21,500 bases of DNA from JAFKKS01 sp039808325. GTDB taxonomy: Bacteria; Pseudomonadota; Alphaproteobacteria; Rhizobiales; Xanthobacteraceae. Below are positions 15,091-21,500 of the stretch, piece by piece. The notes beneath the pieces are model-generated. The model saw only the letters and a program-made list of their open reading frames with translations. It was not told the origin of the DNA and did no database searches. Where the stretch lies: positions 1-21,500 of the forward strand of contig JBDHSU010000071.1 of the NCBI GenBank assembly GCA_039808325.1. The letters run 5' to 3'. Numbering within the stretch: position 1 is the first letter of the stretch; each line of letters opens with the position of its first letter. The translations under genes were made by a program, and so were the position numbers.

Positions 15091-15951
15091 TCATTTTTGC
15101 GAGGTAAGCCAGTCGATGCGGGACGCTCCTTGGGCGGAGCCGAGCACTTCGGCGAGGGCGGGAAGGAGGATGCGAAGCTGCTCGTCCAGCCGCCATGGGG
15201 GATTGACGATGAGGAGGCCGGTTCCGGCCAGCCGCTCGGCCGCGGCGTGCGGCGCGACGGTCAGCTCCGCCCTCAGGATGTTGGGAAGGCCGGTGCGCGC
15301 CACGCGCCGCGCGAACGCGTCCGACGCGTCCTTGTTCTTCAGGGGGTACCACGCGAGGTAAATCCCGTCCGCCCATTTGCGCCGCGCGGCGGCGAGGGCG
15401 TCCGCCAGGCGGGGAAACTCGTGGGAATCCTCGAACGGCGGATCGATCAAAACGGCTCCGCGCCGCTCCTTCGGCGGTAGATAGGCGGCGAGGGCGGTCC
15501 AGCCGTCGATGGCGATCGCCTTGGCGCGCCGGTCGCCGGCGAGGTTGCGCGCCAGGGCGGCGGCGGCGGTCGGCTCCGTTTCGCAGGCGATCAGGCGGTC
15601 GACCGGCCGCATCAGCGCGCAGGCGAGCGCGGGCGAACCGGGATAGGTCTTGAGCCCGCCCTGCGGATTGAAGCCGGCGATGGCCTCGCGGTAGGGGCGC
15701 AGCAGGTCCTGTATGGGCGCCGCCAGCGTGGCTGCCGCCAGGGTCCGGATCAGGGCATGGATGCCGGTTTCGGCTTCGCCGGTCTTCTGCGCCTCGGGCG
15801 AGGTCAGGTCGTAAAGGCCAGCGCCCGCATGCGTATCGAGGAGGCGGAACGCCGCCGGCTTCTGCCGCAGATGCACGATCACGAGCGAGAGCACGACGTG
15901 CTTGATCACGTCGGCAAAGCCGCCGGCGTGATAGGCATGCCGATAATTCAT
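15091..15951 (-). CDS. rlmJ: 23S rRNA (adenine-2030-N6)-methyltransferase
   Basis: S-adenosylmethionine-dependent enzyme of 286 residues that methylates A2030 (E. coli numbering) of 23S rRNA. It begins with the family hallmark MNYRHAYHAGGFADVIKH. The methyl-donor loop is LLDTHAGAGLYDL (about 37-49) and the catalytic N6-adenine motif is D170-P-P-F in VLIDPPFEDS. Length matches E. coli RlmJ. It starts 18 bases after the RNase T2 stop on the same strand, so the two are probably co-transcribed. A frame in another register covers the same DNA and is only a shadow. Confidence 0.95.
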   Translation of the reverse strand: MNYRHAYHAGGFADVIKHVVLSLVIVHLRQKPAAFRLLDTHAGAGLYDLTSPEAQKTGEAETGIHALIRTLAAATLAAPIQDLLRPYREAIAGFNPQGGLKTYPGSPALACALMRPVDRLIACETEPTAAAALARNLAGDRRAKAIAIDGWTALAAYLPPKERRGAVLIDPPFEDSHEFPRLADALAAARRKWADGIYLAWYPLKNKDASDAFARRVARTGLPNILRAELTVAPHAAAERLAGTGLLIVNPPWRLDEQLRILLPALAEVLGSAQGASRIDWLTSQK

Positions 15952-15969
15952 CGCGGATGACGGAAGACT

Positions 15970-16635
15970 TCAGCCGCCGCGCACCGGCGGCATCACCAGC
16001 CTGTCGCGGCGGCAGGCGCGCCGGTCGATTTCCGGGCAAGCGCGGAAGGTGAAGTCCTTCGTCATGCAGATGCGCACCTCGCGCAGCCGGCGCTGGTCGC
16101 AGCCGATGGCGATGCCGTCGCGCGCGAGCCCGGGATTGGCCTTGATGAACGCGGCCTCGACATCGTCCGGGCGGACGGTGAGCGGGACGGTGACGTCCTG
16201 ATACGCTTGCGGAATCCGCACGGCCGCGCGCGCCTTGCGCACCGTCTCGAAATAGGCGCGCGCCGAGAGGCCCGAGCATGTCCCGTGCTTGTCCCACTCG
16301 TGATAGACGAGGCCGGGCGCCGGCATCAGGTCGAGCATCGAGGAGACGATGCTGCGGTTGAGGCGCGGCGCCGGAACCTGGCAGGACTCCGGAAAGCCGC
16401 GTTCATATTGCGGCCACAGCCCGTGCACGACGAAGGAGTAGGGGCGGGCGCCGCATTGCATCTTCGGCGCGCGTGCGCCGGCGGACTCGCAGAACGACGG
16501 CGACCAGGAGAGCGACAGGACGTAGAAATCGAAGCGTCCGGCGACATTCTGGCGCGCGTCGAACGCCGCCGCCGGGCCGGCGAAAGCCGTCCACAACCCC
16601 ACGAAGCCCAAGGCAATCCGAACGATCCACGCCAT
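15970..16635 (-). CDS. Secreted ribonuclease T2 family protein
   Basis: Product of 221 residues with an N-terminal signal peptide of about 24 residues ending in GPAAAF, so it should reach the periplasm. RNase T2 enzymes cut single-stranded RNA through a 2',3'-cyclic phosphate. Both catalytic segments are intact: CAS I FVVHGLWPQ with H71, and CAS II HEWDKHGTCSG with E113, K116 and H117. Several cysteines, including C49, C61, C85 and C120, could form disulfides. It is followed by rlmJ after 18 bases. The role in alphaproteobacteria is thought to be scavenging of external RNA; this is inference. Confidence 0.93.
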   Translation of the reverse strand: MAWIVRIALGFVGLWTAFAGPAAAFDARQNVAGRFDFYVLSLSWSPSFCESAGARAPKMQCGARPYSFVVHGLWPQYERGFPESCQVPAPRLNRSIVSSMLDLMPAPGLVYHEWDKHGTCSGLSARAYFETVRKARAAVRIPQAYQDVTVPLTVRPDDVEAAFIKANPGLARDGIAIGCDQRRLREVRICMTKDFTFRACPEIDRRACRRDRLVMPPVRGG

Positions 16636-16765
16636 CTTCGCGCCCCTAACCGACGTCTGAAGTCTTTTCCCGCTTCATTGAAACGGGCTTCCGGCTATTG
16701 ATTTGTCGCGTTTTCTTCATGCGAACCGGCATCCACTTCGCTTGAAAACGCTCCGCGGGACGATA

Positions 16766-17227
16766 TCAGGGGCGCGCCATGCGGCAGCCGGGGTTGTAGG
16801 CCCAGTTGCGGTCGAGGCCGACGACGCACCACTCGACGCCCCATGTGGCGCCGATCTCCCCGCCATCCTCGATGATCGAGTAGTTCACGCGATGCTTGCG
16901 GCCGTCGGAGACCACGACTTGCCCGCTGCAGAAGCGGCGCGGAATGGCGTTGACCGCCCAGGGCCGGAACGCGATTTCACGGACGCGCGGAAAATCCAGA
17001 ATCCGCAGGTCCGAATTCCAGAACTTCGTCTCCTTCTCGGCGAAGGTCAGGCTGATCTGCTGCAGCACGGCCGGGTTTTCGCAGCCCGGCAGGATCGCGT
17101 CATAGCGCGGCCCCGACAGCCAGAAGTTTTTCTCCAGCGGACCTGCCGCGTTCGCCGGCGCGGCCGACAGCGCCGAAAGCGATAGGACGCAAGCGAGAAG
17201 CGCCCCCTGAGCCATGCGCACGATCAT
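16766..17227 (-). CDS. Conserved secreted protein of unknown function
   Basis: I do not recognise a named family. The product has 153 residues with a signal peptide (hydrophobic stretch ALLACVLSLSALSAAPANA) and a mature part of about 125 residues. That part is rich in aromatic residues, with three or four cysteines (GCENP, RRFCSGQ, EWCVVGLD, NPGCR) suited to disulfides, and a striking end, WGVEWCVVGLDRNWAYNPGC. I recall similar hypothetical proteins in Hyphomicrobiales but cannot name them. The frame is open to 17245, but AGGAGG eight bases before the ATG at 17227 fixes that start. It lies 130 bases upstream of the RNase T2 gene on the same strand. Confidence 0.82.
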   Translation of the reverse strand: MIVRMAQGALLACVLSLSALSAAPANAAGPLEKNFWLSGPRYDAILPGCENPAVLQQISLTFAEKETKFWNSDLRILDFPRVREIAFRPWAVNAIPRRFCSGQVVVSDGRKHRVNYSIIEDGGEIGATWGVEWCVVGLDRNWAYNPGCRMARP

Positions 17228-17373
17228 GCGAATCGCCTCCTCCAAGACCCGAAACTATGTCTCCGCGCGGAACCTACGATCAAGGCACGGCAAAAGGAAT
17301 GCCGCCTGTGGGCGGAGCCGTCAGAAGGCACGAACCTGTCACCGATCCGCCACCGCGCAAGGGCCGCGCGGGG

Positions 17374-18543
17374 CTATCCCGGCGCCGCTGGCGCCAGGAC
17401 CCGCTCCACCTCGGCCGCGGCGCTGAAGAGGTGATACAGCGTACTGGCGGGCATCGGAGCGTCGACCGGGACGCCTGCTTCGTCGAACTTGTCGATCCAG
17501 CCGCCGGAGACCGGACCGGAGAGATAGGTGCGGCGGACGGCGCCGAGGATGCGGTCGGCCGCCTCGAGCGCGCCGGCATGTCCCTGCTCGTGCGCCGCCA
17601 GCCACGCCTTGGCGAGTTCGGTCTGCGGCCAGATGCGGCGCGAACGCAGGCGCGGCGCATTGCCGCGGGAAACGCCGTCGAGGACGAAGCCGGTTTCCGG
17701 GTCGGCGCCGTCCGCGGCGAAGGCGAGGAAATGCGCGGCGAGCGGCGCGGGAGGGCGTCCCGCGAGGCGGGCGTCTCGATGCAGGAGCCACGACCACTCG
17801 GCATGATGGCCCGGCTCGACGCTATCGTCATCCGCGCGCGGCGCCCAGGCGTCGTCGAAGAACTCGCCGATGGTGCGTGTTCGCGGATCGAGGAAGCGGC
17901 CTTCGAGGTGCGCGCGCAGTCTCTCCGCCCGCGCGGCCGCTTCCGGGTGATCCGCGACCTCGCGCAGCGCCAGCATCGCCTCGTAGAGATGCATGTGCGG
18001 ATTCTGCCGCCGCGGCAGCCGGCGTGGCGCGCCCTCGTAGAGTGTTCCGTCCGGCGCCGTCAGATGCTCGTCGACGAAGGCGAGGACCTCGTCGATCAGG
18101 CCGCGCAATTGCCCGTCGCCGCTGGCGCGATGCAGCCACGCAAGGGCGAGAATGACGAAGGCGTGGGTGTAGCTGTCGCGCACGGGGTCGGCGACACCGC
18201 CATCCGGCGAGACGCTGTAGGCATAGCCGGGGCGGCCGCCGGGCGAGCGGGCGCGCGCGAGCAGGGTTTCCAGCGCCGTCTGCGCCAGCGGCAGTCCTTG
18301 CGGGTACCAGCCGAGCGCCGCGGCGTGCGCGTACACGTAGATCTGCCGCGCCTGCACCATCGTCCGCCGCGGCGCGGCGGCGTCAGGCGTGCCGTCGGGG
18401 AAGAGGCGCTCGTGGAAGCCGCCGTAGGCGCGATCGAAGCCCGCCGTCGCCCATAGCGGCAGAGCGTGCACCATCGTCCACTGCCGGAACGAATGCAGCG
18501 ATGCGCGCGGCGCTGTGGCGGGCGGGGAAGGAGCGGACGGCAT
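17374..18543 (-). CDS. AGE-family sugar epimerase/isomerase
   Basis: Cytoplasmic (alpha/alpha)6-barrel protein of 389 residues of the N-acylglucosamine 2-epimerase family, which also includes mannose isomerases and mannose-6-phosphate isomerase-like enzymes. Family marks are ATAGFDRAYGGFHERL, RQIYVYAHAAALGW, RDSYTHAFVILALAWLH, NPHMHLYEAMLAL and the active-site EPGHHAEWSWLLHR. The frame is open to 18615, but the residues before 18543 are low complexity and lie outside the fold. The ribosome binding site at 18543 (AGGG) is weak, so the start is moderately sure. The neighbouring GDP-sugar genes suggest a part in mannose supply, but they lie beyond a 440-base gap; this link is inference. Confidence 0.87.
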   Translation of the reverse strand: MPSAPSPPATAPRASLHSFRQWTMVHALPLWATAGFDRAYGGFHERLFPDGTPDAAAPRRTMVQARQIYVYAHAAALGWYPQGLPLAQTALETLLARARSPGGRPGYAYSVSPDGGVADPVRDSYTHAFVILALAWLHRASGDGQLRGLIDEVLAFVDEHLTAPDGTLYEGAPRRLPRRQNPHMHLYEAMLALREVADHPEAAARAERLRAHLEGRFLDPRTRTIGEFFDDAWAPRADDDSVEPGHHAEWSWLLHRDARLAGRPPAPLAAHFLAFAADGADPETGFVLDGVSRGNAPRLRSRRIWPQTELAKAWLAAHEQGHAGALEAADRILGAVRRTYLSGPVSGGWIDKFDEAGVPVDAPMPASTLYHLFSAAAEVERVLAPAAPG

Positions 18544-18870
18544 GGCCCTGGCGCATGAGGCCGGACCCGGCGCCCGGCGGCTTTGCGACTTATCGGCAGG
18601 GGTAGGGAAGATCAAGTATCCCTGGCTTACCTTCTGAACGCGTGGCTCGGATTGCCCGCCACTTCATTCCCGATATGGAGCGATCGAACGCCTGTCCGAC
18701 GCCGCTGGTGAAGAGGCCAAATCGTTGCCGCCCGTGCGTCGCTCGTCCCATCGTCCGTCCGAGGATACAATTAGAGTGTTGCCCGGTGGCGAGAGGACCC
18801 AGGTTCACCGCCGAAAGCGCGATGGAACAGGCATTTGGGGAGCAGGATCCGATTCAATCTCACGGCTCTC
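18544..18870. other. Unexplained non-coding stretch upstream of the AGE epimerase gene
   Basis: About 330 bases with no gene I can support. Short open frames on both strands have no ribosome binding site and no familiar content. On the minus strand AATTGTATCCT near 18763-18773 could belong to a promoter for the epimerase gene, but the match is weak. No tRNA or mobile-element ends are seen. Confidence 0.4.
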
Positions 18871-18976
18871 TAGAGCGGGATGAGGAAAAGTGTGGGCGGT
18901 TTTCCGCCCGCATCCCGCTCTAAGTGATGAGAATCGATCACGTTCATGATTTTGGATCGATTCGATCCGAAATCAT
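18871..18976. repeat. Compound palindromic repeat after the GDP-fucose synthase gene
   Basis: Two palindromes stand side by side. The first pairs TAGAGCGGGATG (18871-18882) with CATCCCGCTCTA (18911-18922), with an inner GGGCGG/CCGCCC hairpin and a TTTT loop. The second is ATGATTTTGGATCGA (18946-18960) facing TTCGATCCGAAATCAT (18961-18976). AGAGCGGGATGAGG-type units are familiar dispersed elements of rhizobial genomes (recalled). It ends seven bases from the fcl stop and could act as its terminator. Confidence 0.75.
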
Positions 18977-18982
18977 CTTGAT

Positions 18983-19963
18983 CTAGCCGCGCACGTCGCC
19001 GGCATTTTCCCGATACCACCGGTAGGTTTTCTGTAGTGCGGCCTCGAACGGGGTTCGCGCGGTCCAGCCCATCGCGGTGAGGCGGGAGACGTCCATCAGC
19101 TTACGCGGCGTGCCGTCCGGCTTCGAAGCGTCATAGACGATGCGGCCATGAAAGCCGGTGACGCGGGCGACAGCCTCGGCAAGCTCGGCAATGGTGAGGT
19201 CCTCGCCGCTGCCGACATTGATGTGCGACAGCATCGGCTGCGTGTTGCGCTCGTAGATGTCCTTCGACAGGTCCATGACGAACAGCGAGGCCTCGGCCAT
19301 ATCGTCGACATAGAGGAACTCGCGGCGCGGCCGGCCCGACCCCCACACCGTGACCTCCTCGGCGCCGGCGCGCGCCGCCTCATCGAAGCGGCGGATGAGA
19401 GCCGGCAGAACGTGGGAGTTCTCGGGATGAAAGTTATCGCCCGGGCCGAACAGGTTCGTCGGCATCACCGACCGGTAGTCGACGCCGTATTGCCGATTGT
19501 AGCTCTCGCACAGCTTGATGCCCGCGATCTTGGCGATGGCGTAAGGCTCGTTGGTGGATTCGAGCGTGCCGGTGAGCAGCGCGTCTTCCCGCATCGGCTG
19601 CGCGGCGTCGCGCGGATAGATGCAGGAGGAGCCGAGAAACAGCAGCCGCCGGACCCCTGCCGCGAAAGCCTGATGGATCACGTTGTTCTGGATCATCAGG
19701 TTCTCGTAGATGAACTCGGCCGGATAGGTGTTGTTGGCATGGATGCCGCCGACCTTCGCGGCGGCGAGGATCACGGCGGCCGGACGCTCCGCCTGCAGGA
19801 AATCCCGCACCGCGCGCTGATCGGTCAGATCCAGCTCCGCATGGCTGCGCGTGATCGGCTCGACGTCGCCGCGCGCGGCGAGCCGGCGCAGGATGGCCGA
19901 GCCCACCATCCCCTTGTGGCCGGCGACGAAGATCCGTTTGCTGGCAACCCCGACGGAGATCAC
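18983..19963 (-). CDS. fcl: GDP-L-fucose synthase
   Basis: Bifunctional epimerase/reductase of 326 residues that turns GDP-4-keto-6-deoxy-D-mannose into GDP-L-fucose with NADPH, in the cytoplasm, for cell-surface glycans. The extended SDR motifs are complete: cofactor loop G15-x2-G18-x2-G21 (AGHKGMVGSA), ILAAAKVGGIHANN, LFLGSSCIYP with S112 and C114, Y141 and K145 in YAIAKIAG, and the PTNLFGPGDNFHPENSHVLP segment. The start is GTG at 19963, since no in-frame ATG precedes the fold; GGAGG is only two bases away. A five-codon frame (19977 to 19960) overlaps that GTG. The partner gmd (GDP-mannose 4,6-dehydratase) is not in the window. The next gene upstream is GME-like. Confidence 0.94.
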   Translation of the reverse strand: MISVGVASKRIFVAGHKGMVGSAILRRLAARGDVEPITRSHAELDLTDQRAVRDFLQAERPAAVILAAAKVGGIHANNTYPAEFIYENLMIQNNVIHQAFAAGVRRLLFLGSSCIYPRDAAQPMREDALLTGTLESTNEPYAIAKIAGIKLCESYNRQYGVDYRSVMPTNLFGPGDNFHPENSHVLPALIRRFDEAARAGAEEVTVWGSGRPRREFLYVDDMAEASLFVMDLSKDIYERNTQPMLSHINVGSGEDLTIAELAEAVARVTGFHGRIVYDASKPDGTPRKLMDVSRLTAMGWTARTPFEAALQKTYRWYRENAGDVRG

Positions 19964-20131
19964 CGCCTCCCCGACATTCCTTGCTTCTCACACATCCAAA
20001 GTATCTTGAACCTCTTTGCGGATGTCGAAGACGGTCTACCTTTCCATTTCTATAGAACTCCCGAGCGGCGCCTCATTTCGAGGGCCGGTCTCATTGAAAT
20101 CCGCGCGCGGGCAAGCGAGCGCAATTCGTGA

Positions 20132-21100
20132 TTAAGTGGCATTGCGCCGAACCTGTTGTTCTATCCATGCGTAGGTCTTTTCAAGGCCGGTTGTAAGCGT
20201 CTGTGACGGACGCCAACCGAGCTTCTCTTCTATCAGCCTGTTATCGGAATTCCGACCGCGGACGCCCGTAGGTCCCGGAATATGATTTTTATGCAGCTTT
20301 TTACCGGCAATGTCACAGACGATATCGACCAACTGGTTTATAGTAACCATCTCATCCGAACCAATATTAACCGGCCCCTCGAAGTTCGAGCGAGTCAGGC
20401 GAAGTGTTCCCTCCACGCATTCGTCGATATAGAGAAAAGAGCGAGTCTGAAGTCCGTCTCCCCATATCTCGATCTCGCCGTTGCTCGCGGCCAGGGCTAC
20501 CTTGCGGCAGACGGCGGCAGGAGCCTTTTCCTTGCCGCCCTGCCAGGTGCCCTGCGGTCCGAAAATATTGTGGTAGCGGGCAACGCGGTTGGACATGCCG
20601 TGGTTGCGGTTATAAGCGAGGAAAAGCCGCTCGGAAAAAAGCTTCTCCCAGCCATACTCGCTGTCGGGCGCGGCCGGATAGGCAGAGCTTTCCGCACAAT
20701 TAGGATTGTCGGGATCTTCTTGGTTGTAGGCCGGATACATGCAGGCGGATGACGAATAGAAGATCCGCCGAATATTTCTCTTGTGGCAGATATCGGCAAT
20801 ATTCAGATTGATGGTTGCCGAGTTGTGCATGATGTCGGCATCATGCTCGCCGGTGAAGATATAGCCTGCGCCCCCCATATCTGCGGCGAGCTGGTATACT
20901 TCATCAAAGCGACGGTCAACGATCCGCTCGCATACGTCTTGCTTGCGTAAATCGCCGATCACGAAGTCATCAGCATCGATATCTCTGAATTCCGGAAATT
21001 TAAGATCGACACCGCGGACCCAGAAGCCTTCTTGTTTTAACCGTTTGACGAGGTGGCCTCCAATAAATCCTCCAGCGCCACACACTAATGCGTATTTCAT
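20132..21100 (-). CDS. GDP-mannose 3,5-epimerase-like NAD-dependent epimerase
   Basis: Extended SDR of 322 residues strikingly like plant GDP-mannose 3,5-epimerase (GME), which forms GDP-L-galactose (and GDP-L-gulose) from GDP-D-mannose. It has the NAD loop GAGGFIGG (8-15), LAADMGGAGYI, SSSACMYP with C120, Y149-x3-K153 (YGWEK), the GME hallmark WQGGKEKAPAAVCRK with K192, WGDGLQTRSFLYIDECVEG and GVRGRNSDN. Each matches a plant catalytic or binding residue (C145, Y174, K178 and K217 in Arabidopsis, from memory). GAGG six bases before the ATG at 21100 supports the start. The gene is richer in A+T than the genes to its left. It lies between fcl and a glycosyltransferase, so a surface polysaccharide with an L-sugar is the likely use. 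Confidence 0.88.
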   Translation of the reverse strand: MKYALVCGAGGFIGGHLVKRLKQEGFWVRGVDLKFPEFRDIDADDFVIGDLRKQDVCERIVDRRFDEVYQLAADMGGAGYIFTGEHDADIMHNSATINLNIADICHKRNIRRIFYSSSACMYPAYNQEDPDNPNCAESSAYPAAPDSEYGWEKLFSERLFLAYNRNHGMSNRVARYHNIFGPQGTWQGGKEKAPAAVCRKVALAASNGEIEIWGDGLQTRSFLYIDECVEGTLRLTRSNFEGPVNIGSDEMVTINQLVDIVCDIAGKKLHKNHIPGPTGVRGRNSDNRLIEEKLGWRPSQTLTTGLEKTYAWIEQQVRRNAT

Positions 21101-21152
21101 TTTTACCTCTGGTTTAAGAACCCAACCCCTATCTCGACCTGAGATTTTTTAT

Positions 21153-21183
21153 TTTATAAAGATTGGTCCTTGGGTTGTTACAA
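21153..21183 (-). promoter_or_regulatory. Candidate promoter for the GME-like gene
   Basis: On the minus strand TTGTAA (21178-21183) and TATAAA (21153-21158) are separated by 19 bases, in an AT-rich stretch about 53 bases upstream of the ATG at 21100. The -10 match is good, the -35 and the spacing are less so. It would allow the GME-like gene to be transcribed separately from the glycosyltransferase gene. Confidence 0.3.
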
Positions 21184-21306
21184 GATAGATCGAAGTTAGA
21201 GGATAGGCGTCTATTCCCGCGCTCAATCCGTCAAAATTGGCTGGCGAATTGTCGTGCTGGAGTAGAATCTTAAGGTGCTCTGTTTTTCGCGTACCGCAGC
21301 ATATTC

Positions 21307-21500
21307 TCAAAAGAACTGTCCAATTCTGCTTAAATTTCTGATTAAAAGAATGCCAAGCCCGCCTACTTTATTCTTTCTAAGAATTCTGTATGTCTCGGTA
21401 TTTTTTCGAATGAGCTTTATAGGCGACTGTCCGCTTGCGCCGCCGGTTCGCATTTTCACAAGTACTTCAGGTATGTAGTGCGCCTGAAGCGACCGGTCTC
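21307..21500 (-). CDS. Family 2 glycosyltransferase, C-terminal part (5' end outside window)
   Basis: Reading the minus strand from the window edge gives 63 whole codons without a stop until TGA at 21309-21307. The peptide contains AHYIPEVLVKMRTGGASG, then LIRKN, and ends KVGGLGILLIRNLSRIGQFF. The phrase IPEVLVKMRTGGxS and the ending with repeated basic and aliphatic residues are typical of the C-terminus of WcaA-like family 2 glycosyltransferases, which add sugars to surface polysaccharides. No start codon falls in the window, so ordinary gene finding from ATG would miss it. The DNA is clearly AT-rich compared with the left part of the window. It is upstream of the GME-like gene on the same strand with a gap of about 206 bases. 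Confidence 0.75.
   Translation of the reverse strand, partial: DRSLQAHYIPEVLVKMRTGGASGQSPIKLIRKNTETYRILRKNKVGGLGILLIRNLSRIGQFF

Noticed and set aside
15026..16297. Long minus-strand frame crossing rlmJ and RNase T2
   Set aside because: It overlaps two real genes in another register and has an Arg/Ala/Pro-rich shadow composition.
18590..18923. Short open frames on both strands in the gap before the AGE epimerase
   Set aside because: No ribosome binding site and no recognisable protein family; the plus-strand frame ends inside the palindromic repeat.
21275..21478. 67-codon plus-strand frame at the right edge
   Set aside because: The opposite strand reads as the C-terminus of a family 2 glycosyltransferase; the plus frame has no ribosome binding site or familiar content.

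Overview
The window looks like a chromosomal segment of a GC-rich alphaproteobacterium, most likely of the Hyphomicrobiales (Rhizobiales). This rests on gene content and order (YbjN-family gene with proC; a MarR regulator, OmpR-type regulator and EnvZ-like kinase in the style of petP/petR; uvrC-pgsA-moaD-moaE), on strong GC bias at third codon positions, and on several palindromic intergenic repeats of the kinds scattered through rhizobial genomes. No phage, transposase, CRISPR array, tRNA or rRNA was found.

Left part (1-3678, plus strand): prs (PRPP synthetase), a large palindromic repeat, a YbjN-family protein, proC (proline synthesis) and a TetR-like protein preceded by a palindrome. It meets, tail to tail, a minus-strand trio (3686-6331) of MarR regulator, response regulator and sensor kinase with overlapping genes. 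A palindrome lies upstream of the most likely marR start. The branched-chain aminotransferase gene ilvE diverges from the trio.

Middle part (7413-18615, all minus strand): a MATE efflux pump; uvrC-pgsA-moaD-moaE (DNA repair, phosphatidylglycerol synthesis, molybdopterin synthase), with one repeat inside the pgsA-moaD gap and a second, translated, repeat inside uvrC; a pteridine-reductase/FolM-like SDR; a glutathione transferase; a cold-shock protein; rlmJ with a secreted RNase T2; an unknown secreted protein; and an AGE-family sugar epimerase/isomerase.

Right part (18983-21500, minus strand): GDP-L-fucose synthase, a close relative of plant GDP-mannose 3,5-epimerase, and the C-terminal end of a family 2 glycosyltransferase that runs off the window and contains no usable start codon here. 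From about 20,000 onward the DNA is visibly richer in A+T. I read this as the edge of an acquired surface-polysaccharide locus that makes GDP-L-sugars. It is the most interesting part of the window. I see no clear sign of a wholly new type of system.
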